From NCBI RefSeq assembly GCF_015645465.1, contig NZ_JADOEL010000015.1:34659-98658 (forward strand): a DNA stretch of 64,000 nucleotides, in the 5' to 3' direction. The notes beneath the pieces were generated by a model, which did not search any database, was not told the DNA's origin, and saw only the letters and a program-made list of their open reading frames with translations. Numbering within the stretch: the first letter of the stretch is position 1; each line of letters begins with the position of its first letter. This document shows, one piece after another, positions 42,258-51,446 of this stretch. This DNA is from Herminiimonas contaminans (GTDB taxonomy: Bacteria; Pseudomonadota; Gammaproteobacteria; Burkholderiales; Burkholderiaceae_D). Made by a program: the position numbers and the translations under genes.

Positions 42258-45200
42258 TTAGATTCGTGTTTCTAATTTCGCGCTATCATTGAAGTGACGC
42301 CGACGCAGTATCAGCCCTGTAATGGCGGGCAAAACGAACAATGTCAAAATAGTGGAGGTAATCAGACCGCCAATAACCACAGTCGCTAGCGGTTTTTGCA
42401 CTTCAGCACCGGTGCCAGTGGCAATCGCCATTGGCACGAATCCCAACGAGGCCACCAACGCAGTCATCAGAACAGGACGTAGACGTTCCATTGCGCCGTC
42501 AATCACGGCAGTTGCCGCCTCGACGCCATCAGCTAAGCGCTTGTTGATGGCAGAGATTAGAACCAGACCATTCAACACAGCCACGCCCGAGACAGCAATG
42601 AAGCCTACTGCTGCAGAGATAGAAAATGGAATGCCGCGCAGCACTAGAGCGAACACACCGCCGGCAAGAGCTAATGGAATCGCTGTCAGCACAGTAGCAG
42701 TCAGCATCGCATTCCCGATCGCCATGTAAAGTGCTGCTGATATTAGCACCAGACATACTGGGACAATAATGACCAAGCGCTCGGTAGCTGCACGTAAGTT
42801 CTGGAACTGCCCTCCCCACTCCATCCATGAACCTGGTGTCAGTTTGATTTCCTTGTCTAAACTAGCTTGCGCGTCGTCAACGTAACTACCCATGTCGCGT
42901 CCGACCACGTTGGCTTCGACATAGATACGGCGTCTACCGTTATCCCGACTAACTTCGTTCAAGCCTTGCGTAGCGCGAAACTGCACCAATTGACGTAACG
43001 GTACCGAGGCACGCTGCTGTTCGTCCCTACCCACTGGCAACATCACAGGTAACGCACCAAGTTCGTCCAAGTTATCACGAAGGGTATTGGGAAGACGCAC
43101 GACAATGTCGAAACGACGATCACCTTCGAAGATCTGCCCAACTGATCGCCCTGCCAGCGCCGTTGACACCGTGTCGGCCACTTCTTTGACCGTCAGTCCA
43201 TAGCGAGCGATAGCAGCACGGTCAAACACTAAATCGAAGGTCGGGAAGCCCTCTGTTTGTGCTACGCGTACATCAGCAGCGCCTGGAATTTTACGCAAAA
43301 CATTCGCGACCTGCTTGGCACTCTGGGTCAGTTGTTCCAAGTCTTCACCGTATATTTTGACCGCGACATCACTGCGTACCCCTCCAATCAATTCGTTGAA
43401 GCGCATTTCGATTGGCTGGGTAACGTCGTAATTGTTACCGACAATGGATGAGGTCTTTTCGCGGACTCGCTCAATTACCTGATCTTTGGTGGTAACACCT
43501 TCAGGCCATTCACTCTTCGGCTTAAGGATAATGTAGTTATCCGAGGCGTTGGGTGGCATCGGGTCTGCCGCCAAACTGGCAGTGCCGCCCTTGGAATAAA
43601 CCGTTTTAATTTCCGGCAGCTCCAGCAAAGCAAGTTCGATCTGTATATCCAGAGCTAGTGATTGATCAATGCTGGTCGATGGGATACGTACCGAAGACAG
43701 ATTCAGATTCTGTTCGTCGAGCGTCGGCATAAATTCGCGCCCCACGAAGGTAAACGCGATACCTGCGAGCACCAGCACGCCTAGCCCTGCACTGATAAAC
43801 GGCAATGGACTAGCAACTGCTCGTCGCAACCAAGGCTCGTAGCGTGACTTGGTTGCGACGATGATTTTGACTTCCTTCTCTGAGACTGGTCCACTCATCA
43901 ATACCGCGATCAAAGCTGGCACGAACGTAAGCGACAAAACGAAGGCAGAAGCTAAAGCTAACATCAACGTTATGACCATCGGCGAAAACATCTTACCTTC
44001 CACACCCTGGAACGTTAGGCATGGCAAGAACACGAGAAATATCACTAACTGACCGTATATGGTGGGACGCAGCATTTCACGCGACGACTCGACCACTTCT
44101 TCAAGACGTTCTTTCAGTACTAAGGTACGGCCTTCTCGGTGCTGCCGCTCCGCTAGCCGCCGTAGCGAATTTTCGACGATGATGACAGCACCGTCGATGA
44201 TCAAACCAAAATCTAACGCTCCCAAACTCATCAGGTTGCCGGAAATATGCAACGAGTTCATACCGATAGCACTCATCAACAACGACAGTGGAATCACAAG
44301 CGCCGCAATCAACGCGGCACGCCAATTCCCTAGCAACACGAACAGAACGACGATTACCAATAGCGCACCTTCAGTCAGGTTTTTTGCCACGGTATTTATG
44401 GTAGCTCCCACCAGTTGCGAGCGATCCAATGTCGGCACCACGACAATTCCAACCGGAAGAGTTCTTCCCACGTCCTGGAGCTTGTCACCAACTGCAGCGG
44501 CCACAGTACGGCTGTTTGCGCCAACCAGCATCAGAGCGCTACCAACCACTGTTTCATAGCCATCACGGCTGGCCACGCCTGTACGCAATTCGCCACCAAT
44601 GTTGACTTTAGCAATTTGCCCAACCGTGACAGGCACTCCATTGCGAGATGTCACCACCGTTCGAGTCAACTCGTCTTGAGTCCGCACACGCCCATCTGCA
44701 CGCACCAAATATGATTCGCCGGACCTGCGAATATAATTGGCACCAACCGAAACGTTGGCATCTTCTAGTGCAGCACCTAGCTCGGTAAATGAAATACCAT
44801 AAGCAGCCATCTTGGCAGGATCGACTTCAACGACGTATTGCTTGACATAGCCGCCCAGTGAGTCCACATCTGCGACTCCTGGCGTAGTGCGTAATTGCGG
44901 CCGCACGATCCAGTCCTGTACAGTGCGCAGATAGGCTTGTTTGGCTACGTTATCGCGCAGACGTTCTCCCTGTTCAGTAAGAAAGCTCCCGTCGGACTGC
45001 CAGCCAGGCTTACCATCTTTGATCGGTGCTCCTTTTCCTTCTGGATGGGTATACTCAACGCTGTAATGGAACACTTCGCCTAAGCCGGTGGAAACAGGTC
45101 CCATTTGTGGCGTGGCACCTTCAGGCAGATCCTGCCGTGCTCTTATCAATCGCTCTGTCACCTGCTGGCGCATAAAGTATAAGTCTGCGCTCCCCTTGAA

Positions 45201-45488
45201 TATCGCGGTGACTTGGCTAAAGCCGTTGCGCGAGATGGAACGCACGTTTTCGACTCCGTCTAGTCCCGCCAGTGCCGTCTCAATAGGGAAAGTCACACGC
45301 TTTTCGATTTCGACCGGAGTCAGACTTGGGACTAGTGTGTTGATCTGTACCTGTTTATTCGTAATGTCCGGCGTAACGTCAATCGGCAATAAATTTAGTT
45401 GCCAAACGCCAGCCAATGCGACAACCAGAGTGATAAATAGAACCAGCCAACGAGACCGAACCGAACCGGTAATTAGAGATTCCATCAT
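42258..45488 (-). CDS. cnrA: Heavy-metal RND efflux pump, CnrA/NccA/CzcA type
   Basis: 1076 residues, full-length HME-RND proton-driven inner-membrane pump. The helix-4 motif GALDFGLIIDGAVIIVENSL carries the proton-relay acidic residues. DVTPDITNKQVQINT, GPVSTGLGEVFHYSVEY and SEWPEGVTTKDQVIERVREK are close to my memory of Cupriavidus CnrA/NccA, which points to cobalt/nickel (HME2) rather than Zn/Cd. Two Met codons at 45488/45485; the first overlaps the cnrB stop. It is the third gene of a cnrC-cnrB-cnrA operon. The anti-sigma/sigma genes cnrYXH are not present, so regulation must differ. Confidence 0.88.
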   Translation of the reverse strand: MMESLITGSVRSRWLVLFITLVVALAGVWQLNLLPIDVTPDITNKQVQINTLVPSLTPVEIEKRVTFPIETALAGLDGVENVRSISRNGFSQVTAIFKGSADLYFMRQQVTERLIRARQDLPEGATPQMGPVSTGLGEVFHYSVEYTHPEGKGAPIKDGKPGWQSDGSFLTEQGERLRDNVAKQAYLRTVQDWIVRPQLRTTPGVADVDSLGGYVKQYVVEVDPAKMAAYGISFTELGAALEDANVSVGANYIRRSGESYLVRADGRVRTQDELTRTVVTSRNGVPVTVGQIAKVNIGGELRTGVASRDGYETVVGSALMLVGANSRTVAAAVGDKLQDVGRTLPVGIVVVPTLDRSQLVGATINTVAKNLTEGALLVIVVLFVLLGNWRAALIAALVIPLSLLMSAIGMNSLHISGNLMSLGALDFGLIIDGAVIIVENSLRRLAERQHREGRTLVLKERLEEVVESSREMLRPTIYGQLVIFLVFLPCLTFQGVEGKMFSPMVITLMLALASAFVLSLTFVPALIAVLMSGPVSEKEVKIIVATKSRYEPWLRRAVASPLPFISAGLGVLVLAGIAFTFVGREFMPTLDEQNLNLSSVRIPSTSIDQSLALDIQIELALLELPEIKTVYSKGGTASLAADPMPPNASDNYIILKPKSEWPEGVTTKDQVIERVREKTSSIVGNNYDVTQPIEMRFNELIGGVRSDVAVKIYGEDLEQLTQSAKQVANVLRKIPGAADVRVAQTEGFPTFDLVFDRAAIARYGLTVKEVADTVSTALAGRSVGQIFEGDRRFDIVVRLPNTLRDNLDELGALPVMLPVGRDEQQRASVPLRQLVQFRATQGLNEVSRDNGRRRIYVEANVVGRDMGSYVDDAQASLDKEIKLTPGSWMEWGGQFQNLRAATERLVIIVPVCLVLISAALYMAIGNAMLTATVLTAIPLALAGGVFALVLRGIPFSISAAVGFIAVSGVAVLNGLVLISAINKRLADGVEAATAVIDGAMERLRPVLMTALVASLGFVPMAIATGTGAEVQKPLATVVIGGLITSTILTLFVLPAITGLILRRRHFNDSAKLETRI

Positions 45489-46678
45489 TATTCTTCCTTA
45501 GCACTCTTGATCATGTCGGCCTTCACTAGGAAAGCATTGCGAGTGGCGACCATTTCGCCGGCGCTAATGCCAGAAATAATCTGTGCCACACCGCCACTCC
45601 GTGTGCCAACAAGAACTCGCTGCACGCGGAAGCCGTCCTTCGTGCGCACGAACAGTACGTCATGTCCGTCAACGCTTTGCACAGCATCCTCCGCCACCAC
45701 CAAGCCAGAAGCACCGTTCTTTACATGAAGACGCGCTTGCACACCTTCACCAACGATTAGTTCAGGTGTCAACGATGAAGGCGTTAGAACGACAATCGCG
45801 GTGCGCGTGCTACTACTGACTGTCGGAGTGACCGAGCGCACTGTAGCGTCAACAGAAGAACCGTTGGCGGCGAGAATTGTGGCCTTGTCACCAGGTGCGA
45901 CACGAGTGACATCTGCAGCAGGTAGTGAAGCCTCTATCAGTACTTTTCCATTTCCAGAAACGCGGAATAATTCCATCTGGGGCTGGACGAAGCTGCCTAA
46001 CGTCACTGTCTGCGTGGTGATTTTTCCATGAATGGGACTGACTACCGCCACCGACTTGCCGTCAGCGGCAACTTGAGCCGCTTTAGCCACAGAAGTCGCG
46101 CGAAGCGCCTCGCTCTCTGCAACAGTCAGAGCCGATTGTGCGGCCTCCATCTCTTGGCGCGGCGTCACACCTTGTTCGAACAAACTATATTCGCGTGCAT
46201 AGCTCTTGCGAGCCAGATCGACCTTGGCAACCGCTACGTTACGATCAGCGTTCATGGCCGCCGCTTCGAGAGAGCTGACCTGAGCCAAAGTTTCGCCAGC
46301 ACGCACGGTGTCGCCTAACTGGCGACTAACCCGCGTCACATTGCCAGAAGCGCGCGCCATGATCACGGCCTCACTATTTGGTGCTGCTACTACAGTGCCA
46401 GCAGTAAGAATTTCTGCTTCCAAGCCTCCACTTCCGATCACTTCAACGGCAATCTTGGAAACGGAGAGATATTCGGCAGGTATTTTGACCTCATCGCCAC
46501 TATCACTGATAGCTGGTGGGGCAACAGGTGCAGACGCGGTCTGCACATTACTTTGCACCACAGTCGGCGCATCGTGCTTGGCCAGCCAATTGGCAGTGGC
46601 AAATCCCAGTGCCGCGGTAACGGCTGTCAGACCAACGACAACCGGCCAGCCCAACTGCAAGCGTTGTTGTTGCTTCAT
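45488..46678 (-). CDS. cnrB: RND periplasmic adaptor (membrane fusion) protein, CnrB-like
   Basis: 396 residues. N-terminal membrane anchor (WPVVVGLTAVTAALGFATANW), lipoyl halves (IMARASGNVTRVSRQLGDTV; VVSPIHGKITTQTVTLGSFV) around a helical hairpin, and a C-terminal beta-barrel ending GEMVATRNAFLVKADMIKSA. The N-terminal anchor and C-terminus follow CnrB/NccB by memory. It bridges the pump and the outer-membrane channel. Start overlaps the cnrC stop and its stop overlaps cnrA, so the three are translationally coupled. Confidence 0.88.
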   Translation of the reverse strand: MKQQQRLQLGWPVVVGLTAVTAALGFATANWLAKHDAPTVVQSNVQTASAPVAPPAISDSGDEVKIPAEYLSVSKIAVEVIGSGGLEAEILTAGTVVAAPNSEAVIMARASGNVTRVSRQLGDTVRAGETLAQVSSLEAAAMNADRNVAVAKVDLARKSYAREYSLFEQGVTPRQEMEAAQSALTVAESEALRATSVAKAAQVAADGKSVAVVSPIHGKITTQTVTLGSFVQPQMELFRVSGNGKVLIEASLPAADVTRVAPGDKATILAANGSSVDATVRSVTPTVSSSTRTAIVVLTPSSLTPELIVGEGVQARLHVKNGASGLVVAEDAVQSVDGHDVLFVRTKDGFRVQRVLVGTRSGGVAQIISGISAGEMVATRNAFLVKADMIKSAKEE

Positions 46679-47964
46679 GGTGCTTCTCCAAATACGTTAC
46701 GGCCTTCGGCCAATGAGAGGGTGGCGAGCGCGCGCACACGGGATAAATGAGCGTCGATAGTTGATGCCTGTGCTTCAGACAGGGCTCTACGTATTGCCAA
46801 TAGTTCAAGCAGGGCTGTCTTGCCGGAGTCGTAGCCGATGCGGCCTAAGCGATAAGCTTCGCTGGCCGCTGCTTCGCCCTGTTCGGCTGCTTCCAAGCGC
46901 CGCTCGGATGCTTGGACCTGCACCATAGCCGAGCGACGCACTGCCATTGTTTCCAACCGAACGGCCTCGAGGCGCATTGCAGCGCTGATGGCGCGTTCTT
47001 TTGCCGCATCGATACCAGCCTTGTTACGGTCGAATAGCGGGATCGTCAAAGTCAATCCGACAGTTGCCGCTTTTTCGTTGGTCCAGCCAAACTCGCGCAT
47101 ACCAATGCTTACTCCAAGATCGGGGACCCAACGTTTCTCCTCTACCTTGATCTGTGCAGCAATGGCCTCCTGTTCGGCAACGGCGCTTTTCACCGCAGGT
47201 GCTTCTGTAAGAGACCTGCCTTCTTGAAAACGTGGTACAGCAATTAAGTTCATAAAAGGATGGCTTATGCGGCCGTAAGGCTCGACCGAGCCGACCAAGG
47301 CTGACAATCTCTCCAGGGCCTCTGTAGCATCAGCGGTCACGGACTGCACCGCAGCTTGCGCAGCAGCCATGCTAGCGCGCGCTTGCGCAAGGCGTAGCTC
47401 GGCTTCACGTCCAACCTTCACTAATGCTTGAGCTGCCCGCAAATCGGCAGTAGCACGCGTTAGTTCGGCCTCGCTCACCTCTTTGCGCTGTTGCATCGCC
47501 TCAGCAGTAGCGTAAACCACCGCTAACTCGCTTGCGAATGCAAGACGGGTCTGACGTTCACGTGCACCACTGGCGACAGATTTAAGCTGCGCCGCCTCAA
47601 TGCGGGCCGAACGTTTGCCACCGATTTCAAAAACCTGTGTAACGGTGTACGTATCTTGCCGCTGGCTAACGCCACCAGACTGGGGCGCACCGAGATTTTC
47701 AGCGGTAGCGTTCAGAGTCGGATTAATCCAGGCAGAGGCCTGACGGACATCGGCATTTGCGGCGCGCACGTTGGCAGCTTGCTCCAGCAACTGTGGCGCT
47801 CTCTCCTGAGATTGCTGGAGAAGCGCCGCAAAAGATGGCGTCTCGGCCGCCTGACTAATTGCGGTAACCGAAACGAAAATGAAAGACAAAATAGCTCGAC
47901 GGACGGTAAAGTCCGATGGACGTCCGAGCGACAACGCGCACGGACGAATAGGTATTATTTGCAT
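46675..47964 (-). CDS. cnrC: Outer-membrane efflux channel of the RND system, CnrC-like
   Basis: 429 residues (mature part from about residue 40). A signal region (RRAILSFIFVSVTAISQA) precedes two TolC/OEP repeats with long heptad helices (SFAALLQQSQERAPQLLEQA; VGLTLTIPLFDRNKAGIDAA). It forms the trimeric exit duct. The start at 47964 gives a long N-terminus; a start nearer the hydrophobic stretch is possible. First gene of the cnrCBA operon, 91 bp after a small periplasmic protein gene. Confidence 0.85.
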   Translation of the reverse strand: MQIIPIRPCALSLGRPSDFTVRRAILSFIFVSVTAISQAAETPSFAALLQQSQERAPQLLEQAANVRAANADVRQASAWINPTLNATAENLGAPQSGGVSQRQDTYTVTQVFEIGGKRSARIEAAQLKSVASGARERQTRLAFASELAVVYATAEAMQQRKEVSEAELTRATADLRAAQALVKVGREAELRLAQARASMAAAQAAVQSVTADATEALERLSALVGSVEPYGRISHPFMNLIAVPRFQEGRSLTEAPAVKSAVAEQEAIAAQIKVEEKRWVPDLGVSIGMREFGWTNEKAATVGLTLTIPLFDRNKAGIDAAKERAISAAMRLEAVRLETMAVRRSAMVQVQASERRLEAAEQGEAAASEAYRLGRIGYDSGKTALLELLAIRRALSEAQASTIDAHLSRVRALATLSLAEGRNVFGEAP

Positions 47965-48055
47965 GAAAAGCCCCTGCAGGATTGAACTGGATGCAGAACG
48001 ACGGGCAAAGTTTTATCTACGATTTAAGATCGCATAGGTAAAACAGAGCTCGTTT

Positions 48056-48448
48056 TTAGAAGATCAATCGAGGGGGGCGGAGAAGTGGAGAAGTTGTTCG
48101 GTCGGAAAAAACTTCGGGCCAAAAAGAAGGCGCAATACGTTCAATAGCAGGCAAGCCTAGTTGGTTAAAAGCAGGCAGCAGAGTGTTCATGTTGTAGCCA
48201 TGCTCATAGTCAGCGAGGTGTTGTACCGATTTTTTGGAATTATCACCGTGTGGAGCACTGTCGTCGACAATCAAACCATCGCTATCGTGATGGTGCATGA
48301 CGAGGTCGACATGTTTAGTTATATGTTTAAGGATAAATTCCAGTCCAGGTCCACCTCCGCCTAACATGTGCGCAAGATCACGCTCCATTGCAGCAAAAGC
48401 TTGCAACGGAAGCACCAAGATCAGCAATATTAGGACGACCTTTTTCAT
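48056..48448 (-). CDS. Small periplasmic His-containing protein (CzcI-like)
   Basis: 130 residues. Signal peptide MKKVVLILLILVLPLQAFAA, a His/Asp-rich middle (HVDLVMHHHDSDG, HGDNSKK) and a Pro-rich C-terminus (SPLLRPPRL). The layout (signal, His patches, C-terminal PP motif, position before an RND operon) resembles CzcI-type periplasmic proteins. The protein at 49681 and the remnant at 63755 share the C-terminal style. Metal sensing or buffering is inferred. Two bp separate it from the upstream glycosyltransferase gene, so they are co-transcribed. Confidence 0.7.
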   Translation of the reverse strand: MKKVVLILLILVLPLQAFAAMERDLAHMLGGGGPGLEFILKHITKHVDLVMHHHDSDGLIVDDSAPHGDNSKKSVQHLADYEHGYNMNTLLPAFNQLGLPAIERIAPSFWPEVFSDRTTSPLLRPPRLIF

Positions 48449-48450
48449 AT

Positions 48451-49488
48451 TTAAATGATTATATCAGGATGTAATTGACAGACATCTTTGGGATTTTCTT
48501 CTTCTTTCGAGGGGGACGGCGGCTGATAGTCCTCTAACAAGTACAGTGGGCGTCGCTTACTTTCAATGAAGAGTCTTCCGAGGTATTCGCCGATAATTCC
48601 AATCGCCATCAATTGCAGGCCACCAAGAATCATGACGGTGACAATCAGCGTCGGGAACCCTTTAACCGACTCGCCAACAAGTAAAGTTTTTAGCAGGAAA
48701 TACATGGCATAAAAAAAGGCCATGCCGGCACAAGCCGAACCCAGATAGGTTGCGATTTTCAATGGGGCCACAGAGAAGCCAGTGATTCCCTCAAGGGCGA
48801 AGTTCCATAACCTCCAGTAGCGCCATTTAGTCTTTCCCGCCGCTCGAGCGTCGCGGTTATAGTCCAGCGTCACATGCTTGTAGCCTATCCAGGCAAACAG
48901 TCCTTTCATAAAGCGGTTTCGTTCTTCTAAAAGATTGAGCGCATTTATGGCCCGTCTGCTCAACAAACGAAAATCGCCAACGTCTGCCGGAACAGGCACA
49001 TCACTTAAACGGTTAATGACGCGATAGAAAGCATGTGCAGTTACTTTCTTTAACCAAGATTCACCGCTGCGATGACGCCTACGCATATTGACGATATCGG
49101 CACCACCCAGCCATGCTTCAATCATCTCGGGGATTAACTCCGGAGGATCTTGAAGATCCGAGTCGATAATGACTGCCGCATCTCCCGTTGCCAAACGTAA
49201 GCCTGCGCTCATTGCTTCCTCTTTGCCGAAATTTCTGGAAAAGCGGGCTACGCCGACCTTGAGGCTTTCTGCCCGCAACTGCTGCAAAATAAGATGAGAT
49301 CTATCGGTGCTGCCATCGTCGACATAAATAACTTCCCATTCGCTCTGAAGGCCTGACAACGCTATTTTTAAACGGTCATGAAATATCGGTAGAACGCTTT
49401 CTTCATTGAACAAAGGGACAATTACAGACAATTTGTATGAAGCAGCCTTCACCTCATCAATATCGAAAATTTGAAATAAGTTTTCCAT
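48451..49488 (-). CDS. Family 2 glycosyltransferase, GtrB/DPM1-like
   Basis: 345 residues. LSVIVPLFNEESVLPIFHDR, EVIYVDDGSTDRSHLIL, AAVIIDSDLQDPPELIPEM (DxD), then DVPVPADVGDFRLLSRRAI and two C-terminal membrane helices (IATYLGSACAGMAFFYAMYF; LIVTVMILGGLQLMAIGIIG). It is the polyprenyl-phosphate glycosyltransferase type, which loads a sugar on undecaprenyl phosphate for envelope modification. Its place inside a metal-resistance operon is repeated in other Burkholderiales by memory but its metal role is unexplained. Start at 49488. Confidence 0.9.
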   Translation of the reverse strand: MENLFQIFDIDEVKAASYKLSVIVPLFNEESVLPIFHDRLKIALSGLQSEWEVIYVDDGSTDRSHLILQQLRAESLKVGVARFSRNFGKEEAMSAGLRLATGDAAVIIDSDLQDPPELIPEMIEAWLGGADIVNMRRRHRSGESWLKKVTAHAFYRVINRLSDVPVPADVGDFRLLSRRAINALNLLEERNRFMKGLFAWIGYKHVTLDYNRDARAAGKTKWRYWRLWNFALEGITGFSVAPLKIATYLGSACAGMAFFYAMYFLLKTLLVGESVKGFPTLIVTVMILGGLQLMAIGIIGEYLGRLFIESKRRPLYLLEDYQPPSPSKEEENPKDVCQLHPDIII

Positions 49489-49533
49489 CGCACTTTTTCT
49501 ATTTCTTATAAAAAATTACAAACGCGCACGGGC

Positions 49534-49555
49534 AATGAATAATTAATTATTCATT
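49534..49555. repeat. 22-bp perfect palindrome
   Basis: AATGAATAATT followed directly by its reverse complement, 45 bp upstream of the glycosyltransferase start, in the longest intergenic gap (192 bp) of the cop-cnr cluster. Operator or internal promoter element candidate. Confidence 0.6.
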
Positions 49556-49680
49556 CATATGGAAATACAGCCATCAACGCGTAGACAAGAATGATCAAGA
49601 TCGGCGATTCGAGCCACGACAAAACGTCAAAGCAAGATGTGCTTCTTGATATTTTTTTAAAAGCTAGCAGTTCGGTATGT

Positions 49681-50094
49681 TCAAAAACGCGGACGAATTA
49701 CTAGATTGGGGGGAGAGAGAAATATGGGAGGGCGAAATGGCGCAACAAATGTTGCGAGAGGAATGGTCCAAAAATTGGAATACACCCCTATAAACGTAGC
49801 AATAGGGAGAAAAGAAATTTTGAGATTAATACCAAGAAAAAACTGCAGATGATTCGCCGCATGCAGTAATTCATGTTCTACTGTCAGCGAACTAGTAGCG
49901 CTTATGTCGTCGGCAACATCGGCATCATGCAGTGAAACATAATTCGTCGCAGGATCGTTGGAAACCACATTTGCATCGTGTTCAAGGTCGTGAGCAAGCC
50001 AGTGCGAATAATTGCTCCAGACGCCAACGTTGGTCATAAATACAAATATGACCAACGTTACCAACGCGAAGCACTTCGAAAGCACCATGCCCAT
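49681..50094 (-). CDS. Small exported protein downstream of copD
   Basis: 137 residues. The N-terminus is hydrophobic (FALVTLVIFVFMTNVGVWS), followed by a His/Asp-rich stretch (HWLAHDLEHDANV, LHDADVADD, EHELLHAANHL) and a Pro-rich C-terminus (PFRPPIFLSPPNL). No known domain. It lies 8 bp after copD and so belongs to the cop operon. The composition matches the other small proteins of the cluster, so a periplasmic metal-related role is inferred. Confidence 0.65.
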   Translation of the reverse strand: MGMVLSKCFALVTLVIFVFMTNVGVWSNYSHWLAHDLEHDANVVSNDPATNYVSLHDADVADDISATSSLTVEHELLHAANHLQFFLGINLKISFLPIATFIGVYSNFWTIPLATFVAPFRPPIFLSPPNLVIRPRF

Positions 50095-50102
50095 GCTCAG
50101 AG

Positions 50103-51023
50103 TTAGAGAGGATTAAGCATGCCCAAGCATGCTATCAACGCCAAGATCAGCAAAGCGCAGCCAGACTCCAAAACCAAACTACTTTTTAAAGCAGCAATAG
50201 CTGGGCCGTGATTATCGCTTGCAATCGAAGCTTCGAGCATAGGCGTCAATCGATAACGATTGGCGGCCGCCAACGCGAGCATAGCGAGGAAAAAAACCAA
50301 CTTTATCGCTAACAGAATGCCGTACGTCGTAGTAAATACACGGCCGAAATTCAATCCTGCAATCATCAAGTAATTTATCGTGCCCGTTACTAGCAGAGTT
50401 GCAACCACGACGCTGCCCATTATTGCGAATCCGTTCAACATTCGACCTAGTTGCTGGACTTCGGCACGCCCTCCCTTTGGTGCCCAACGCAGAAGTAACA
50501 TAAAGGATGCTAATGCTCCGATCCAGGCTCCTGCAGCAATCAGATGGACAATGTCAGCGCCCAAATGCACGAAACCTTTAACGTCCTCGTTCATGACACC
50601 ATGTCCGCCCCAGGCCAATGTTGCCAGTGCTATCGCCCCGAGAGCGGACATTAAAACGAGCTGAGAAGATGGTCGTTTGGTTAGGATGCTAGTGGCGATA
50701 GTTACAAATAAAGCCAATGCAGCCAGGCGGATGAGTAATGCCGTACCGAAACTCATCTCAAACAAGACCATGAAAAATGCATTCGGCGCTATATCAAAAT
50801 AACTTTCCGCCCCGCTCATCATTCTGGTTGAATTAATGAGTCCAACAATTGATAAAAGAATTGCAATTACTGCCAGCACCTTGCTTTTTGCCACAAATTG
50901 TTTAGCTGTAGCAGACCCTCGTTCCAAGGAGTTTAGCGAGTAAAGGGCAAATAGTGGCACTCCGAAAATCAACATCAAATCCAAATACAACGCAAAACGA
51001 ACGATCACATTTGCCCAATCCAT
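50103..51023 (-). CDS. copD: Copper resistance protein CopD
   Basis: 306 residues, eight predicted membrane helices. LIRLAALALFVTIATSILTK, AWGGHGVMNEDVKGFVHLGA, DIVHLIAAGAWIGALASFML and VVVATLLVTGTINYLMIAGL are the CopD core with the conserved intramembrane histidines. It is the inner-membrane partner of CopC and is thought to move copper across the membrane. It begins 7 bp after copC. Confidence 0.92.
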   Translation of the reverse strand: MDWANVIVRFALYLDLMLIFGVPLFALYSLNSLERGSATAKQFVAKSKVLAVIAILLSIVGLINSTRMMSGAESYFDIAPNAFFMVLFEMSFGTALLIRLAALALFVTIATSILTKRPSSQLVLMSALGAIALATLAWGGHGVMNEDVKGFVHLGADIVHLIAAGAWIGALASFMLLLRWAPKGGRAEVQQLGRMLNGFAIMGSVVVATLLVTGTINYLMIAGLNFGRVFTTTYGILLAIKLVFFLAMLALAAANRYRLTPMLEASIASDNHGPAIAALKSSLVLESGCALLILALIACLGMLNPL

Positions 51024-51030
51024 TAGTCCC

Positions 51031-51408
51031 TCACTTTACGGTGAACGTAATCTTGCCCGTGATCGGATGGGTGTCTGTGGACACAGCGCGCCATTCAACG
51101 TTGTATTTTCCCGGTGTTAAAGGTTGATTGGGCGTCAACACCATGACTTTTGGGTCATCCGTGCCGGCGATCTTAGCTGCGATTTTCATCGCCCCCATGC
51201 CAGGCATTTCCGCCATGATCAAGTTAGCGCCAGAAAACTGTTTTGTGAGAGTTTCAGAGAAACGCAATTCGATTTTTGCTGGAGCTGGGCCTTCAGAATT
51301 ATCCTTAGGAGTGGAGTCAACCAAACTAGGATGCGCGAATGCTGCGGTTGCAATCAAGGTGGTGATAGCAGCGACGCCGATCTGACGTAAATTACGGACG
51401 TTAAACAT
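51031..51408 (-). CDS. copC: Periplasmic copper-binding protein CopC
   Basis: 125 residues. After a signal peptide ending ..TAAFA the mature protein starts HPSLVDSTPKDNSE, providing the N-terminal His of the Cu(II) site; the matching DTHPITGKITFTVK is at the C-terminus. A short Met segment (MAEMPGMGAMK) could hold Cu(I). Immunoglobulin-like beta barrel of the usual size. Second-to-last in the copABCD order, 38 bp after copB. Confidence 0.94.
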   Translation of the reverse strand: MFNVRNLRQIGVAAITTLIATAAFAHPSLVDSTPKDNSEGPAPAKIELRFSETLTKQFSGANLIMAEMPGMGAMKIAAKIAGTDDPKVMVLTPNQPLTPGKYNVEWRAVSTDTHPITGKITFTVK

Positions 51409-51446
51409 GATGTTCCTTTTAAAGTGTGTGGAAAATTGTGAATCGC

